DNA of 55,797 bases. Source: Deltaproteobacteria bacterium (GTDB lineage Bacteria > Desulfobacterota > Syntrophia > Syntrophales > UBA5619). The position numbers and the translations under genes were made by a program. This document shows, in pieces, positions 26,522 through 35,215 of the stretch. Within the stretch, counting starts at the first letter, position 1; the number at the start of each line of letters is the position of its first letter. Under the pieces are notes generated by a model. It was not told the DNA's origin. It searched no databases and saw only the letters and a list, made by a program, of their open reading frames with translations. The stretch covers positions 1 to 55,797 of the forward strand of contig JAKAFS010000014.1 in NCBI GenBank assembly GCA_021817825.1. Reading direction: 5' to 3'.

Positions 26522-27466
26522 TCAGCGGCCGTTGGGTTCGAAGAGGGCGTCGACGAACTCTCCGGCCTTAAAGGGCCGTAAATCGTCGATCTGCTCCCCG
26601 ACGCCGATGTAGCGCAGGGGAATGTTCAGCTCCTTGGCGATCCGGACCACGACGCCCCCCTTGGACGTTCCGTCGAGCTTCGTCAGGATGAGCCCTGTGA
26701 CCCCCACTTCGTCCTTGAACATCTTGGCCTGGATGATGGCATTCTGGCCGGTGGTCGCATCGAGGACGAGCAGGACCTCCTGCGGCGCCCCGGGGAGTTC
26801 CCGTCCCATGATCCGCCGCATCTTCTTGAGTTCTTCCATCAGGTTGACCTTCGTGTGGAGGCGTCCCGCCGTGTCGACGATGAAGACCCCGCGGCGGCCG
26901 GCTTTTGCGGCCTGCATGGCATCGAAGACGACCGCGGCCGGGTCGGCATTGGCCGCCTGGCGGATCAGCGGGACATCGGCCCGCCGAGCCCAGGTTTCGA
27001 GTTGTTCGATGGCCGCGGCGCGGAAGGTGTCCCCGGCGACGAGGGTCACTTCCTGGCCTGCCGTCTTCAACTGCTGGGCGAGTTTGCCGATCGTCGTGGT
27101 CTTGCCCGTGCCGTTCACTCCCACGACCATGAGCACATAGGGTCCCCCCGGCGGGATCGTCAGCGGCGCTTCGCACCTCAGAAGGATCTCCCGCATCGTC
27201 TCCCGCAGGACTCTGCGGAGGACCTCGGGGCTGCCCAGCTCCTTCCGGCGGACCTTTTCCCTGATGGATTCGATGAGTTCCGCCGTAAAAGCCGGCCCCA
27301 CGTCGGCGCTGATCAGGGCCTCCTCCAGCTCGTCGAAGAGCGCCTGATCGATCTCTTTGCTGCCCAGGAGGATGTCGTCCACATCGGTCAAGAGCAGTTT
27401 CCGGGTCTTGGCGAGCCCCTCTTTCAGCCGGCCGAAGAAACCGGTTTTCCCGTCATCGTTTCCCAT
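26522..27466 (-). CDS. ftsY: Signal recognition particle receptor FtsY
   Basis: GTPase that docks ribosome-SRP complexes at the inner membrane for co-translational insertion. 314 residues with a short N-terminal segment, the NG domain, the P-loop (VVGVNGTGKTTTIGKLA, ~112), the DTAGR motif (FIVDTAGRLHTKVN), TKLDGTSKGG (the guanine-specificity TKLD), and the closing GVGEQIDDLRPF. The long acidic A domain of enterobacterial FtsY is absent, as in many bacteria. Start with AAGGAAG upstream. Confidence 0.97.
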   Translation of the reverse strand: MGNDDGKTGFFGRLKEGLAKTRKLLLTDVDDILLGSKEIDQALFDELEEALISADVGPAFTAELIESIREKVRRKELGSPEVLRRVLRETMREILLRCEAPLTIPPGGPYVLMVVGVNGTGKTTTIGKLAQQLKTAGQEVTLVAGDTFRAAAIEQLETWARRADVPLIRQAANADPAAVVFDAMQAAKAGRRGVFIVDTAGRLHTKVNLMEELKKMRRIMGRELPGAPQEVLLVLDATTGQNAIIQAKMFKDEVGVTGLILTKLDGTSKGGVVVRIAKELNIPLRYIGVGEQIDDLRPFKAGEFVDALFEPNGR

Positions 27467-27504
27467 AAAACTTCCTTAGAGGGGGATCTTCCCCGCATTT
27501 TTAC

Positions 27505-27855
27505 TTATTCGCCGGAACACATCGCCCGCAGCCAGGCCCGGTATTTGGGATCGGCCTCCCGTTCCGGATCGGCCGTCTCGACCGGAAGGTCGCGCAGGGG
27601 CTCCTTGTATTTTCTAAGGAGCATGAAGATCGCCTCGTGGCTCTCGCGGGGATCGCAGGCGCCCTCTTGGCGGTAGATCGAAACGCCGTTGACGGTCACC
27701 TCGAAGGCGCCATCGTTCTTTTCCAGAACCTGCGCCGGGATCTCGAAGCAGTGCCGGATGTCCCTGGCGAGACTCACGGCCTTTAACGTACAGCCTTCCA
27801 GGGGGCTGAAGGTGATCTGCACCCGGGGGGACTGGAGAATTGATTCTGGATTCAT
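27505..27855 (-). CDS. Rdx/SelW-like thiol-fold protein with a degenerate redox site
   Basis: A 116-residue protein upstream of ftsY on the same strand (38 nt apart); GGAG lies upstream of the chosen ATG. Central residues VQITFSPLEGCTLKAVSLARDI...GAFEVTVNGVSIYRQEG follow the Rdx/SelW/SelT pattern (strand, CxxC/U turn, helix, FEVTVxG strand). Where the family has CxxC or CxxU, this protein reads SPLEGC, so only the second Cys is left. The C-terminal 40 residues (KYKEPLRDLPVET...) are outside the fold. The redox function may have been lost or altered. The family call is by pattern only. Confidence 0.55.
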   Translation of the reverse strand: MNPESILQSPRVQITFSPLEGCTLKAVSLARDIRHCFEIPAQVLEKNDGAFEVTVNGVSIYRQEGACDPRESHEAIFMLLRKYKEPLRDLPVETADPEREADPKYRAWLRAMCSGE

Positions 27856-28132
27856 GAGCGTACTCCTATTGCCGATGGGGTCACGTTTCAGAGGGGCGAG
27901 GATAAGAAAAGCGCTCCGTCCTGTCAAGGAGATTCTCTGCCCTCTTTCGCTCCGTTAGCCCCTTTTTCTTGACAAAGGGCGCCTCTTTTCTTATACTTCG
28001 ACGCCTTGACGCCGCCATGCCCGGGCATTTCCGCAGAGGGCGGCTGGGCGAACCGCCGGGGGCTGCGTCCGGAAAAACCCGGCACCCGTCGCAATCAGAC
28101 AAATATTCGAGATTCACCCAAGGAGGCCACCG

Positions 28133-29215
28133 ATGGCAAAGATTGACGCCTTTTTTCAGCTGATGCATGACCAGGGAGCATCGGACCTGCATCTCGTTTC
28201 CGGCCAGCAGCCGGCGATCCGCATCCGGGGCGAGATCGAGCGGATCAAGTTCGACGTGCTGACCTCCGACGCGCTCAAGGGAATGCTCTACGAGATCACC
28301 CCGGAGCACAAGGTCAAGCAGTTCGAGGAGACGGGAGACGTGGACTTTGCCTACGAGATCCCGGGCCTGGCCCGTTACCGTGCCAATTTCTTCCAGCAGC
28401 AGTTCGGTTGCGCCGCAGTCTTCCGGGAGATCCCGAGCAAGATCGTGACGGCCGCGGAACTGGGGCTTCCTTCGGTCATCTCCAAGCTGGCCTCCCTGCC
28501 CCGCGGCCTGGTCCTGGTGACGGGACCGACGGGAAGCGGCAAGTCGACGACGCTGGCGGCGATCATCGACGAGGCGAACCGGGTTCGGAAGGACCACATC
28601 ATCACCATCGAAGACCCCGTCGAATTCGTTCACCAGAGCCAGGGCTGCATCGTGAACCACCGGGAGGTCGGCAAGCACACCAAATCCTTCACCGCGGCCC
28701 TGCGCGGGGCGCTCCGCGAAGATCCGGACATCATCCTCGTGGGAGAACTCCGCGACCTGGAGACGATTTCCTTGGCCGTCGAGGCCGCCTCGACGGGCCA
28801 TCTGGTCTTCGGCACCCTGCACACGACCAGCGCCGCCAAGACGGTGGACCGGATCATCGAGGTCTTCCCGTCGAGCGAGCAGCAGCAGATCCGTTCCACC
28901 CTGGCCGACGGCCTCAGGGCCGTCATCGCCCAGGTCCTCTTCAAACGGATCGACAAGAAGGGCCGTTGCGCCGCCCTGGAGATCCTGATCGCGAACTCGG
29001 CGGTCCGGAACCTGATCCGGGAATCGAAAACCTTCCAGATCCCCTCGATGATCCAGACGGGGAAGAAATACGGCATGCAGCTTCTGGACGACGCGATTCA
29101 GGAACTGCTCAACAAGGGCTGGATCAGCGGGGACGAGGCCTACATGAAGGCCAACGACAAAGGGCGTTTCCGTCCCTTCCTGAAAAACCCGCCCACTGAT
29201 TTCACCGAGGCATAA
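28133..29215 (+). CDS. pilT: Type IV pilus twitching ATPase PilT
   Basis: Hexameric ATPase that retracts type IV pili at the inner membrane face. 360 residues. The N-terminal PAS-like half starts DAFFQLMHDQGASDLHLVSGQQP, then Walker A GPTGSGKSTT (~133), the Asp box (ITIEDPVEF), Walker B (PDIILVGELRD), the His box (HLVFGTLHTTSAAKTVDR), and the PilT-specific A-V-R-N-L-I-R-E motif near residue 290 that is required for retraction. A second homologue follows 39 nt downstream. AAGGAGG lies upstream. Confidence 0.96.
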   Translation: MAKIDAFFQLMHDQGASDLHLVSGQQPAIRIRGEIERIKFDVLTSDALKGMLYEITPEHKVKQFEETGDVDFAYEIPGLARYRANFFQQQFGCAAVFREIPSKIVTAAELGLPSVISKLASLPRGLVLVTGPTGSGKSTTLAAIIDEANRVRKDHIITIEDPVEFVHQSQGCIVNHREVGKHTKSFTAALRGALREDPDIILVGELRDLETISLAVEAASTGHLVFGTLHTTSAAKTVDRIIEVFPSSEQQQIRSTLADGLRAVIAQVLFKRIDKKGRCAALEILIANSAVRNLIRESKTFQIPSMIQTGKKYGMQLLDDAIQELLNKGWISGDEAYMKANDKGRFRPFLKNPPTDFTEA

Positions 29216-29254
29216 AGGCAAGGCGTCAGCCGCTACTTTGGCAGGAGGTCAAGG

Positions 29255-30430
29255 ATGAGAAAACCGGAGATCGATTATATCCTGGGGAAGATGCTCGATG
29301 CCTTCAAGAATGTGTCGGACCTGAACATCACGGTGGGGCGGCCGTTCCAGGTGGAGAGTTCCGGACAGCTCTCCGGGGTGGAACTGGACCCGCCCCTTGC
29401 GAAGCTCACCCCTTTTCAGACCGAGATCTTCGCTTTGAACCTGATCAACCAGGACCGACGGTTGACGGAGATCCTGCTGAAGGAAGGCTCCTGCGACTTG
29501 TCCTACGAACTGCCGGGCAAGGCCCGCTTCCGGGTGAACATCTTCTCCCAGCGGGGAAACTACTCGGTGATCCTGCGCAAGCTCGAAACGCGGATTCCGA
29601 CCTTCGAGGACTTGAATCTTCCCGAGGCCTTCCGCCAGATGGCCGAAGAGAAAAACGGGATCATCCTCGTCACCGGCGCCACGGGAAGCGGAAAATCGAC
29701 CTCCCTGGCGGCCCTTCTCAACGAGATCAACGAACAGAAGTCGGTCCACATCGTGACCCTCGAAGATCCCGTCGAATTCTCCCATCCCCACAAGAAAGCC
29801 ACCTTCAATCAGCGGGAGATGGGGAACGATTTCGATTCCTTTGCCAGTGGGCTGCGGGCGGCGCTCCGTCAGGCGCCGAAGGTCATCCTCGTCGGGGAAA
29901 TGCGGGACCGCGAGACGGTGGAAATCGGCTTGTCCGCCGCGGAAACGGGCCATCTGGTCCTCTCCACCCTGCACACCGTGGACGCCGGCCAGACGATCAA
30001 CCGCATCCTCGGCATGTTCTCCACCGAAGAGGAAAACCAGATCCGGATCCGGCTGGCCGATACGGTCCGCTGGATCATCTGTCAGCGGCTCCTGCCCAAG
30101 GAGGGCGGCGGCCGGGTGGCGGCCTTCGAGATCATGGGCTCCAATCTGCGGGTGAAGGACACGATCCTTCACGGCGAATCGGAAGGAAAGACCTTCTACG
30201 AGATTATCCAGGCGGGGAAGGCCTTCGGGATGATCACCTTTGACGACTACATCATCGAACTCTTCAAGCGGGGATCGATCAGCGAAGAGACCGCCAAAGC
30301 CTACGCCTCCAACAAGGGGATCGTCAGCCGCGGCATCGATTCCGTCAAGAGTTCCATGGGACAGTCCACGACGGATCTGGGAAAACTGGAAGTGGACAAA
30401 AGTTATGGCAAGCCGGAAAGAAGATTCTGA
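29255..30430 (+). CDS. PilT/PilU-family ATPase, second copy
   Basis: A 391-residue paralogue directly downstream of pilT. Walker A (GATGSGKST, ~143), EDPVEFSHPHKKATFNQREMG, VILVGEMRDRETVEIGLSAAETGHLVLSTLHT are all present, so ATP hydrolysis is expected. The AIRNLIRE retraction motif is not evident; the equivalent position reads LRVKDTILHG. The tail (~360-391) is extended. This suggests a PilU-like accessory motor assisting PilT. A repeat element begins immediately after the stop codon. Confidence 0.92.
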   Translation: MRKPEIDYILGKMLDAFKNVSDLNITVGRPFQVESSGQLSGVELDPPLAKLTPFQTEIFALNLINQDRRLTEILLKEGSCDLSYELPGKARFRVNIFSQRGNYSVILRKLETRIPTFEDLNLPEAFRQMAEEKNGIILVTGATGSGKSTSLAALLNEINEQKSVHIVTLEDPVEFSHPHKKATFNQREMGNDFDSFASGLRAALRQAPKVILVGEMRDRETVEIGLSAAETGHLVLSTLHTVDAGQTINRILGMFSTEEENQIRIRLADTVRWIICQRLLPKEGGGRVAAFEIMGSNLRVKDTILHGESEGKTFYEIIQAGKAFGMITFDDYIIELFKRGSISEETAKAYASNKGIVSRGIDSVKSSMGQSTTDLGKLEVDKSYGKPERRF

Positions 30431-30555
30431 CAGGCTGTTGAAAAACGCTCATCTGCTGCGTTGCGCTGCAAGCCTCATCGCTCGACGTATGTCCAAAATA
30501 CGCCTCGCTCTTCGGCTTTTGCGCGCCTTGCATCTGACCATTTTTGAACAGCCTG
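30431..30555. repeat. Terminal-inverted-repeat element, full copy
   Basis: A 125-bp intergenic element bounded by near-perfect 15-bp inverted repeats (CAGGCTGTTGAAAAA at the left, TTTTTGAACAGCCTG at the right). It contains CTCATCTGCTGCG near the left end and GCGCGCCTTGCATCT near the right. It encodes nothing. A second shorter copy is at 37549-37608. The layout suggests a small non-autonomous mobile or REP-like element; in transcripts it could fold into a long hairpin. Confidence 0.82.
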
Positions 30556-30593
30556 TCTTGTCGCGTTTCTCAATACCTTGATGAGGGGAGCAG

Positions 30594-31112
30594 ATGATGG
30601 AAGAGGGAAAGACCCTTGTGAATGAGGCGGTTGCGGCCGGTGACGATCCCGCGGACCGGTCCTTCGATTTCGTCGGGGGCGGAGGCGCGACGGCGCTGGT
30701 CTGCGAACCCGATCCGGCCCTACAGGAAAAGATCGGCGGCGATCTTGCGGCGTTGGGGTATCGGATCACGACGCCGGCGACGGCCAAGGAGGCCCTCAAG
30801 GCCATGCGGTTTCACGTCTTCGACGTCGTGGTGGTCAACGAGCGGTTCGATACCGAGGACCCGGAGGCCAACGATGTTCTCCGCTATCTGGAGAGCATGG
30901 CCATGGCCACGCGGCGGCGGTTCTTCGTGGCCCTGGTCGGCGCCGCCTTCCGAACGATGGACAACATGGCCGCCTTCAATCGGAGCGTCAACGTCGTCAT
31001 CCACCTCAATAGCATCGATGAAATAGGCAAGATCGTCAAACAGGGGGTGGCGGACAACCGGGCCTTCTATCACGTCTTTCTAGAGACGCAGCGGAAAACC
31101 GGAAAGGGATGA
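30594..31112 (+). CDS. Receiver-like protein lacking the phosphoacceptor Asp
   Basis: A 172-residue protein after the pilT pair and the repeat element (GGGGAG upstream). Residues ~35-160 have the alternating strand/helix pattern of a response-regulator receiver (ATALVCEPDPALQEKIGGDLAALGYRITTPATAKEAL; FDVVVVNERFD). The phosphoacceptor position, where typical receivers read LLLD, is Asn in VVVVNERF, so it is likely a pseudo-receiver that does not take up phosphate. No output domain is attached. A role in pilus or motility control is inferred from position only. Confidence 0.6.
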   Translation: MMEEGKTLVNEAVAAGDDPADRSFDFVGGGGATALVCEPDPALQEKIGGDLAALGYRITTPATAKEALKAMRFHVFDVVVVNERFDTEDPEANDVLRYLESMAMATRRRFFVALVGAAFRTMDNMAAFNRSVNVVIHLNSIDEIGKIVKQGVADNRAFYHVFLETQRKTGKG

Positions 31113-31128
31113 ATGTCCTGCTTGGCGA

Positions 31129-33405
31129 TTATTCATCCAATTCTTTGCGGATGGCCACGCCGATCTTCTCCAGGACGTAGGGCTTCCGGACATAGGTCCC
31201 GGCCCCCAGGGCCTGGGCCTGACGGACACGGTCCGTTTCCGAAAAGCCGCTGACGATGACGGCTTTTTGCTGCGGATGCAGGGCCAGCGTCTGGCGGTAG
31301 GTGTCCAGACCGTCCATCCCCGGGTCCATGATCATGTCCAGCAGGAGCAGATCCACGTTCCGGGTCTTTAAAACCTCCACCGCCTCCTCGCCGCTGGCGG
31401 CCGTGGTGACATGGTAATTCAGCTTCTGAAGGATCTGGCTGGCCAGTTCGCGCTGTTCCTTGACGTCGTCCACCACCAGGATCGATTCGCCTTTTCCCAT
31501 GTATTCCGATACGACCGCAGGGGGGCTCTCGGGGGCGATCTCTTCCCTGGTCACCGGGAAATAGAGGGTAAAGACGCTGCCTTTGCCCTCTTCGCTCTGA
31601 ACGTCGATATAGCCCTTGTGATCCTTGATCGTCCCCCAGACCACGGCCAGCCCCAGGCCTGTTCCGCTTCTGCCCATCACTTTTTTGGTATAGAAAGGCT
31701 CGAAGATATGGGGCAGGTCGGCGGCGGCGATCCCTTGCCCCGTGTCGGTCACGGAAAGGGTGACATAGTCGCCTTCCTGGAAATCTTCATACCCCCCCTG
31801 GACCGGTCGATCGAGGTAGCGATTGCCCGTCGTGATGGTCAGGGTGCCTCCATTGGGCATGGCTTCGACGGCGTTACAGACCAGGTTGAAGAACGTTTTT
31901 TCGAGATGGATGGGAGATCCCAGGATGTTCAACAACTCTTCGCCCAGATAGATCTCCATGCGCGTCTGGGGATGAAAAGAATAGAGCTTCTCGAATTCGG
32001 GCGATTTTTGACAATCGGTGACGAGCCGGTTGAGGTTGACGACCACGCCGGTCTGGACTCCCCGGCGGGCCAGGGTCAGCATGTCCTGAACGATGGCCGC
32101 CGCTTTTTCGCCGCCGCGCATGATGTTCAGGATGTGAGGCCGGGTGGGGCTCGCGGGATCGGTTTTGTCGAGGAGCAGTTCCGCATAACCCACGACGATG
32201 CCCAGGACATTGTTGAGATCGTGGGCGACGCCGCCCGCCATGGTGCCCAGGGCCTGCATTTTTTCCAACCGTTGCAGCCGCTCTTCGAGACCCCGACGCA
32301 CTTCCTCGGCCTTTTTCCTCTCCGTGGCGTCCTGAGCCATGCAGATGAATCCCAGGGAGCGTCCTGCCGCATCGTTCATGACCGAGACCGAAAGGGAAAC
32401 GGGAATTCTTCGACCATCTTTGGCCCGATAGACCTTCTCCACGATTCCCATGAGGTAGATCGAAAAGAGGTTTTTCCCCGTTTCTTCCCTCTCCGGATCC
32501 TCGGAAAAGATCATTTCAAAGGACTGACCGACGAGTTCCCTATCCTGATACCCCAAAAGACGGCAGGTGGCTTCGTTCACGCTGCTGATGGCCCCTTCGG
32601 GAGAAACCACGACCAGGGCGTCGTTCATGCTCTTGATGATGTTGGCCACATACTCCTTCGACACCGTCGTTTTTTCCAGATCTTCGGCCATCTGGTTGAA
32701 GCTGTCGACGAGCATCCGGATTTCCCCGGTCGTCTCGATTGCGACGCGGGAGGAGAGATCCCCTTTTGCCAGCCGGGCGGCGGCATGACCCAGCTTGACG
32801 ATCGGATCCAGGATCGCCTTTTTAGAGGCGATAAAAAGCATGAAGGCCAGGAGGATCGCCACCACCGCGTTGAGCGCGATGACAGAGAAGACCGTGAGGG
32901 CAATCTGCCGATGAATCCCGCGCTTGGACAGACAGATGACGACCGAGCCGATCAGGTCGGCGCCCGTCACGATCGGCGCGGTCACCTCCATAATCGGTTC
33001 CTTCCCGTTGATCGCCGCGATGATCTCCGGCATTTTCCTCTCGGTCGGCAGGTCTTCCAGTATTCCCTTGAGCCTTGGCGATTGATAGTTGATGCTGGCA
33101 TGCTGGGAAGTGACCGGAACCCCCTGGGCGTTTCGAATGACGGCGTAGAGGATATCCTCGTCCTTGGTCGCTTCGTTGACGATCGCGTCGAGCTGGATGA
33201 CGTCTTCGGTGAGCAAAGGGTCCTGGCTGAGCTTGGCGATGTAGGCGGCGAAACTCAGTCCTTTGGTCTCCAGGGAATGGTTGAGCATGACCCCCTCGTT
33301 GACGGCGATCACGCCGCTCAACAGACCGGTGCCGGTCAGCAGAATGAGGAGGAGGTTTCTTAAAAACCGGTATCGGAGGCTGCTATGGATGTCGATTCCG
33401 CGCAT
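31129..33405 (-). CDS. Membrane-bound hybrid histidine kinase with HAMP, PAS and receiver
   Basis: Sensor kinase of 758 residues. TM1 (~13-33), a ~145-residue extracytoplasmic sensor, TM2 (~178-198), HAMP (~200-252), PAS/PAC (~258-375), HisKA with the phosphoacceptor in GGVAHDLNNVLG (His ~395), HATPase (NLVCNAVEAM, GQGIAAA, GTGLGL) and a C-terminal receiver with phosphoacceptor in LLLLDMIMDPG (Asp ~690). From HisKA onward it is closely similar to the soluble hybrid kinase at 815-2860, including the receiver ending (AQALGAGTYVRKPY / AQALGAGPYVQKPY). The stimulus and phosphorelay partner are unknown. It converges with the pseudo-receiver gene. Confidence 0.93.
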   Translation of the reverse strand: MRGIDIHSSLRYRFLRNLLLILLTGTGLLSGVIAVNEGVMLNHSLETKGLSFAAYIAKLSQDPLLTEDVIQLDAIVNEATKDEDILYAVIRNAQGVPVTSQHASINYQSPRLKGILEDLPTERKMPEIIAAINGKEPIMEVTAPIVTGADLIGSVVICLSKRGIHRQIALTVFSVIALNAVVAILLAFMLFIASKKAILDPIVKLGHAAARLAKGDLSSRVAIETTGEIRMLVDSFNQMAEDLEKTTVSKEYVANIIKSMNDALVVVSPEGAISSVNEATCRLLGYQDRELVGQSFEMIFSEDPEREETGKNLFSIYLMGIVEKVYRAKDGRRIPVSLSVSVMNDAAGRSLGFICMAQDATERKKAEEVRRGLEERLQRLEKMQALGTMAGGVAHDLNNVLGIVVGYAELLLDKTDPASPTRPHILNIMRGGEKAAAIVQDMLTLARRGVQTGVVVNLNRLVTDCQKSPEFEKLYSFHPQTRMEIYLGEELLNILGSPIHLEKTFFNLVCNAVEAMPNGGTLTITTGNRYLDRPVQGGYEDFQEGDYVTLSVTDTGQGIAAADLPHIFEPFYTKKVMGRSGTGLGLAVVWGTIKDHKGYIDVQSEEGKGSVFTLYFPVTREEIAPESPPAVVSEYMGKGESILVVDDVKEQRELASQILQKLNYHVTTAASGEEAVEVLKTRNVDLLLLDMIMDPGMDGLDTYRQTLALHPQQKAVIVSGFSETDRVRQAQALGAGTYVRKPYVLEKIGVAIRKELDE

Positions 33406-33661
33406 GGGTCGGGCTTCCCTTTTCTCGGGGTTCGGAAACGTTTTCCCCCGTCCGCGTCCCTCTTTACCGTTGCCGTGGGTACCTACAGCGGTTATTCGAT
33501 GGCTTTGGTCACGTACTCCATGATGCAGTCATCGCGATACCGGCGGTCTCTCATTTGGCGTTGACAATAAGAGAAGCGCTGGAGACTGTCAAGGAGGTTT
33601 TTGTCCCCGCCCAGGGGCGCATCAGGGTGATTTCGGGCGAAAAAAAGGTGCGGAGGCCTTT

Positions 33662-34624
33662 TCAGGGGCAGCGTCCTTGGCTGTTGCAGGGCGCCTCCAT
33701 GCGGCGGAGGGCGGCCAGGGAAGCATCGGCCAGCCCCGCGGCGGCGTAAGCGGCGGCCAGACGCAGCAGGTAGCGGGGATTTTTCGGTTCGGCGGCAACG
33801 GCTTTTTGAAAGGCTTCCACGGCCATAAGCGGCTGCTCCGCTTTGGCCAGGCCGTTTCCCAGACGGTTCCAGCACGCTCCTGCTGCCGCAGGATTAAGCG
33901 CGACCGCATGGGCGTAGGTCTCCGCCGCGGCGTCCGGCTTTCCGAGGCAAATCAGAACGTCGCCCAGCGCCATTCGATAGAGCGGCTCATCGGGACAGAG
34001 GGCAAGGCAGCGCAGCAGCGCCGGCCTCGCCTGCTCGGGATAGCCCTTGCGCAGACAACCGTCGGCCAGACGGCAGAAGAGGGCGGGAGCGTCCTCGGGG
34101 TCGAGTTCCGCTGCCCGGAGATAGGCCGCTTCGGCCCCCGAGGGATCGCCGGCGGCGATCCGGGCATTGCCCAGTCCGCACCAGTGTCCCGGAACATCCG
34201 TTTCCAGGACGGTCAGTTTCTCGAAGACTGCTGCGGCCGCGTCACTTTTTTCTGCCGCAAGGTAGGACTCGCCGAGGGTCCGCAACAGGCCGGCGTCTTC
34301 CGGCTGGGCCGCGACGGCCCGCTCGCAGACCGACAACAGCTTTTCCCAGCGCATTTCTTCCCGGTAGAGGCGGACCAACTCGTCATAGGCAAAACCGGTA
34401 AAGATGCCGCGGGAGAGTTCCCTGTCCAAGAGACGTTCGAAACAGTCCGCTGCTTCCTCTTTCCTTCCGCTGTCATGGAGCGCCCAGGCGAGGGTCAGCA
34501 GGAGAGATTCCTCTTCGGGGGCGCTTTGGACCAGCTCCCTTAAGATCGGGACCGCCTCGGCGGGGCGTCCCTGGGCGATGAGGGTGTCGGCGCGCCGACG
34601 TTCGGAGGCGGGTTCTTTAGCCAT
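33662..34624 (-). CDS. Tetratricopeptide-repeat protein
   Basis: A 320-residue, mainly helical protein made of about eight TPR-like units (for example LTLAWALHDSGRKEEAADCFERLL, RTLGESYLAAEKSDAAAAVFEKL, NRLGNGLAKAEQPLMAVEAFQKAV). It has no signal peptide, so probably acts as a cytoplasmic protein-binding scaffold. It follows the HesB-like gene on the same strand but is separated from it by a terminator. No specific partner can be named. Confidence 0.85.
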   Translation of the reverse strand: MAKEPASERRRADTLIAQGRPAEAVPILRELVQSAPEEESLLLTLAWALHDSGRKEEAADCFERLLDRELSRGIFTGFAYDELVRLYREEMRWEKLLSVCERAVAAQPEDAGLLRTLGESYLAAEKSDAAAAVFEKLTVLETDVPGHWCGLGNARIAAGDPSGAEAAYLRAAELDPEDAPALFCRLADGCLRKGYPEQARPALLRCLALCPDEPLYRMALGDVLICLGKPDAAAETYAHAVALNPAAAGACWNRLGNGLAKAEQPLMAVEAFQKAVAAEPKNPRYLLRLAAAYAAAGLADASLAALRRMEAPCNSQGRCP

Positions 34625-34643
34625 CGGATAACGGTATGGAGGG

Positions 34644-34680
34644 AATTAAAACCCCGGAGGGCCGTGGCGACCCTCCGGGG
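34644..34680 (-). terminator. Rho-independent terminator of the HesB-like gene
   Basis: A 10-bp perfect stem (34652-34661 with 34671-34680, CCCCGGAGGG) and 9-nt loop; the minus strand continues TTTTAATT. It is 8 nt after the HesB-like stop codon. Confidence 0.8.
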
Positions 34681-34687
34681 AGTGCAT

Positions 34688-35005
34688 TTAGCAACCGCTG
34701 CACGAGGAGCCGCAGCCTTCTGCCTGCTTCAGGCTCGATGTCAGCTTGAAGCCCGATCCCCGCGGGGTCGTGACGAACTCGATGGCGATCGGTTTCACCT
34801 TTTCCAGAAGGGTCTTTTCCACCACGTAGGTGACTCCCCGGTCTTCGAACACTTCATCTTCCTTTGTCGACTCATCCAGAGCCATGCCCAATGAGGGCCC
34901 GGATCAGCCTCCCTCCTGCATCAGGACCCGTATGGAAGGGGCCTCGGTGCGATCCTTGAGGAACTCCTTGATCATCTCGCTTGCTTTTTCGGATACGGTA
35001 AACAT
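34688..35005 (-). CDS. HesB-like selenoprotein (in-frame UGA read as Sec)
   Basis: Reading through a TGA at 34904-34906 gives a continuous 105-residue protein. It starts MFTVSEKASEMIKEF, reads IRVLMQEGG-U-SGPSLGMALDE around residue 34, and ends GCGSSCSGC. The ATG at 35005 has AAAGGAGATAA upstream. The segment matches the HesB/IscA-type motif in which Cys usually occupies the U position (GGCSGPSLGMALDE). HesB-like selenoproteins have been reported in deltaproteobacteria. After the UGA a small hairpin (GGGC-AUG-GCUC, loop 18 nt downstream) within an outer CTCAT/ATGAG stem could be the SECIS. The C-terminal CGSSCSGC cysteines are typical. It probably works in metal-cluster or redox chemistry; the exact role of the Sec form is unknown. 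A conventional caller would report only a truncated 67-residue ORF. Confidence 0.88.
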
Positions 35006-35215
35006 GTTTATCTCCTTTGGGACGGACATTCCGTCCGCCTATTTTGGCCCTAACTTAGCGATTAAATCCTTTTTGTCAAATCATTTTTCATTCGGCCCGG
35101 GGACCTGCGACGCCCCGGCGATAAAGATTGACAGGAAGGAAGCGCCTCCTTATGATGGGTCCATCTTGAAGGCGTTCCAAGACGTCTTTTGCACAAATTG
35201 AGGAGGTAGCCACCG

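Noticed and set aside
31411..33363. 650-residue plus-strand frame
   Set aside because: Antisense to the hybrid kinase; composition is a shadow of it.
33406..33661. Possible small gene between the second hybrid kinase and the TPR protein
   Set aside because: Only a weak frame without ribosome site; nothing convincing seen in these 256 bases.
34688..34891. 67-residue HesB fragment starting at 34891
   Set aside because: The family-conserved N-terminus lies upstream in frame across a UGA, so the fragment is an artefact of treating UGA as stop.
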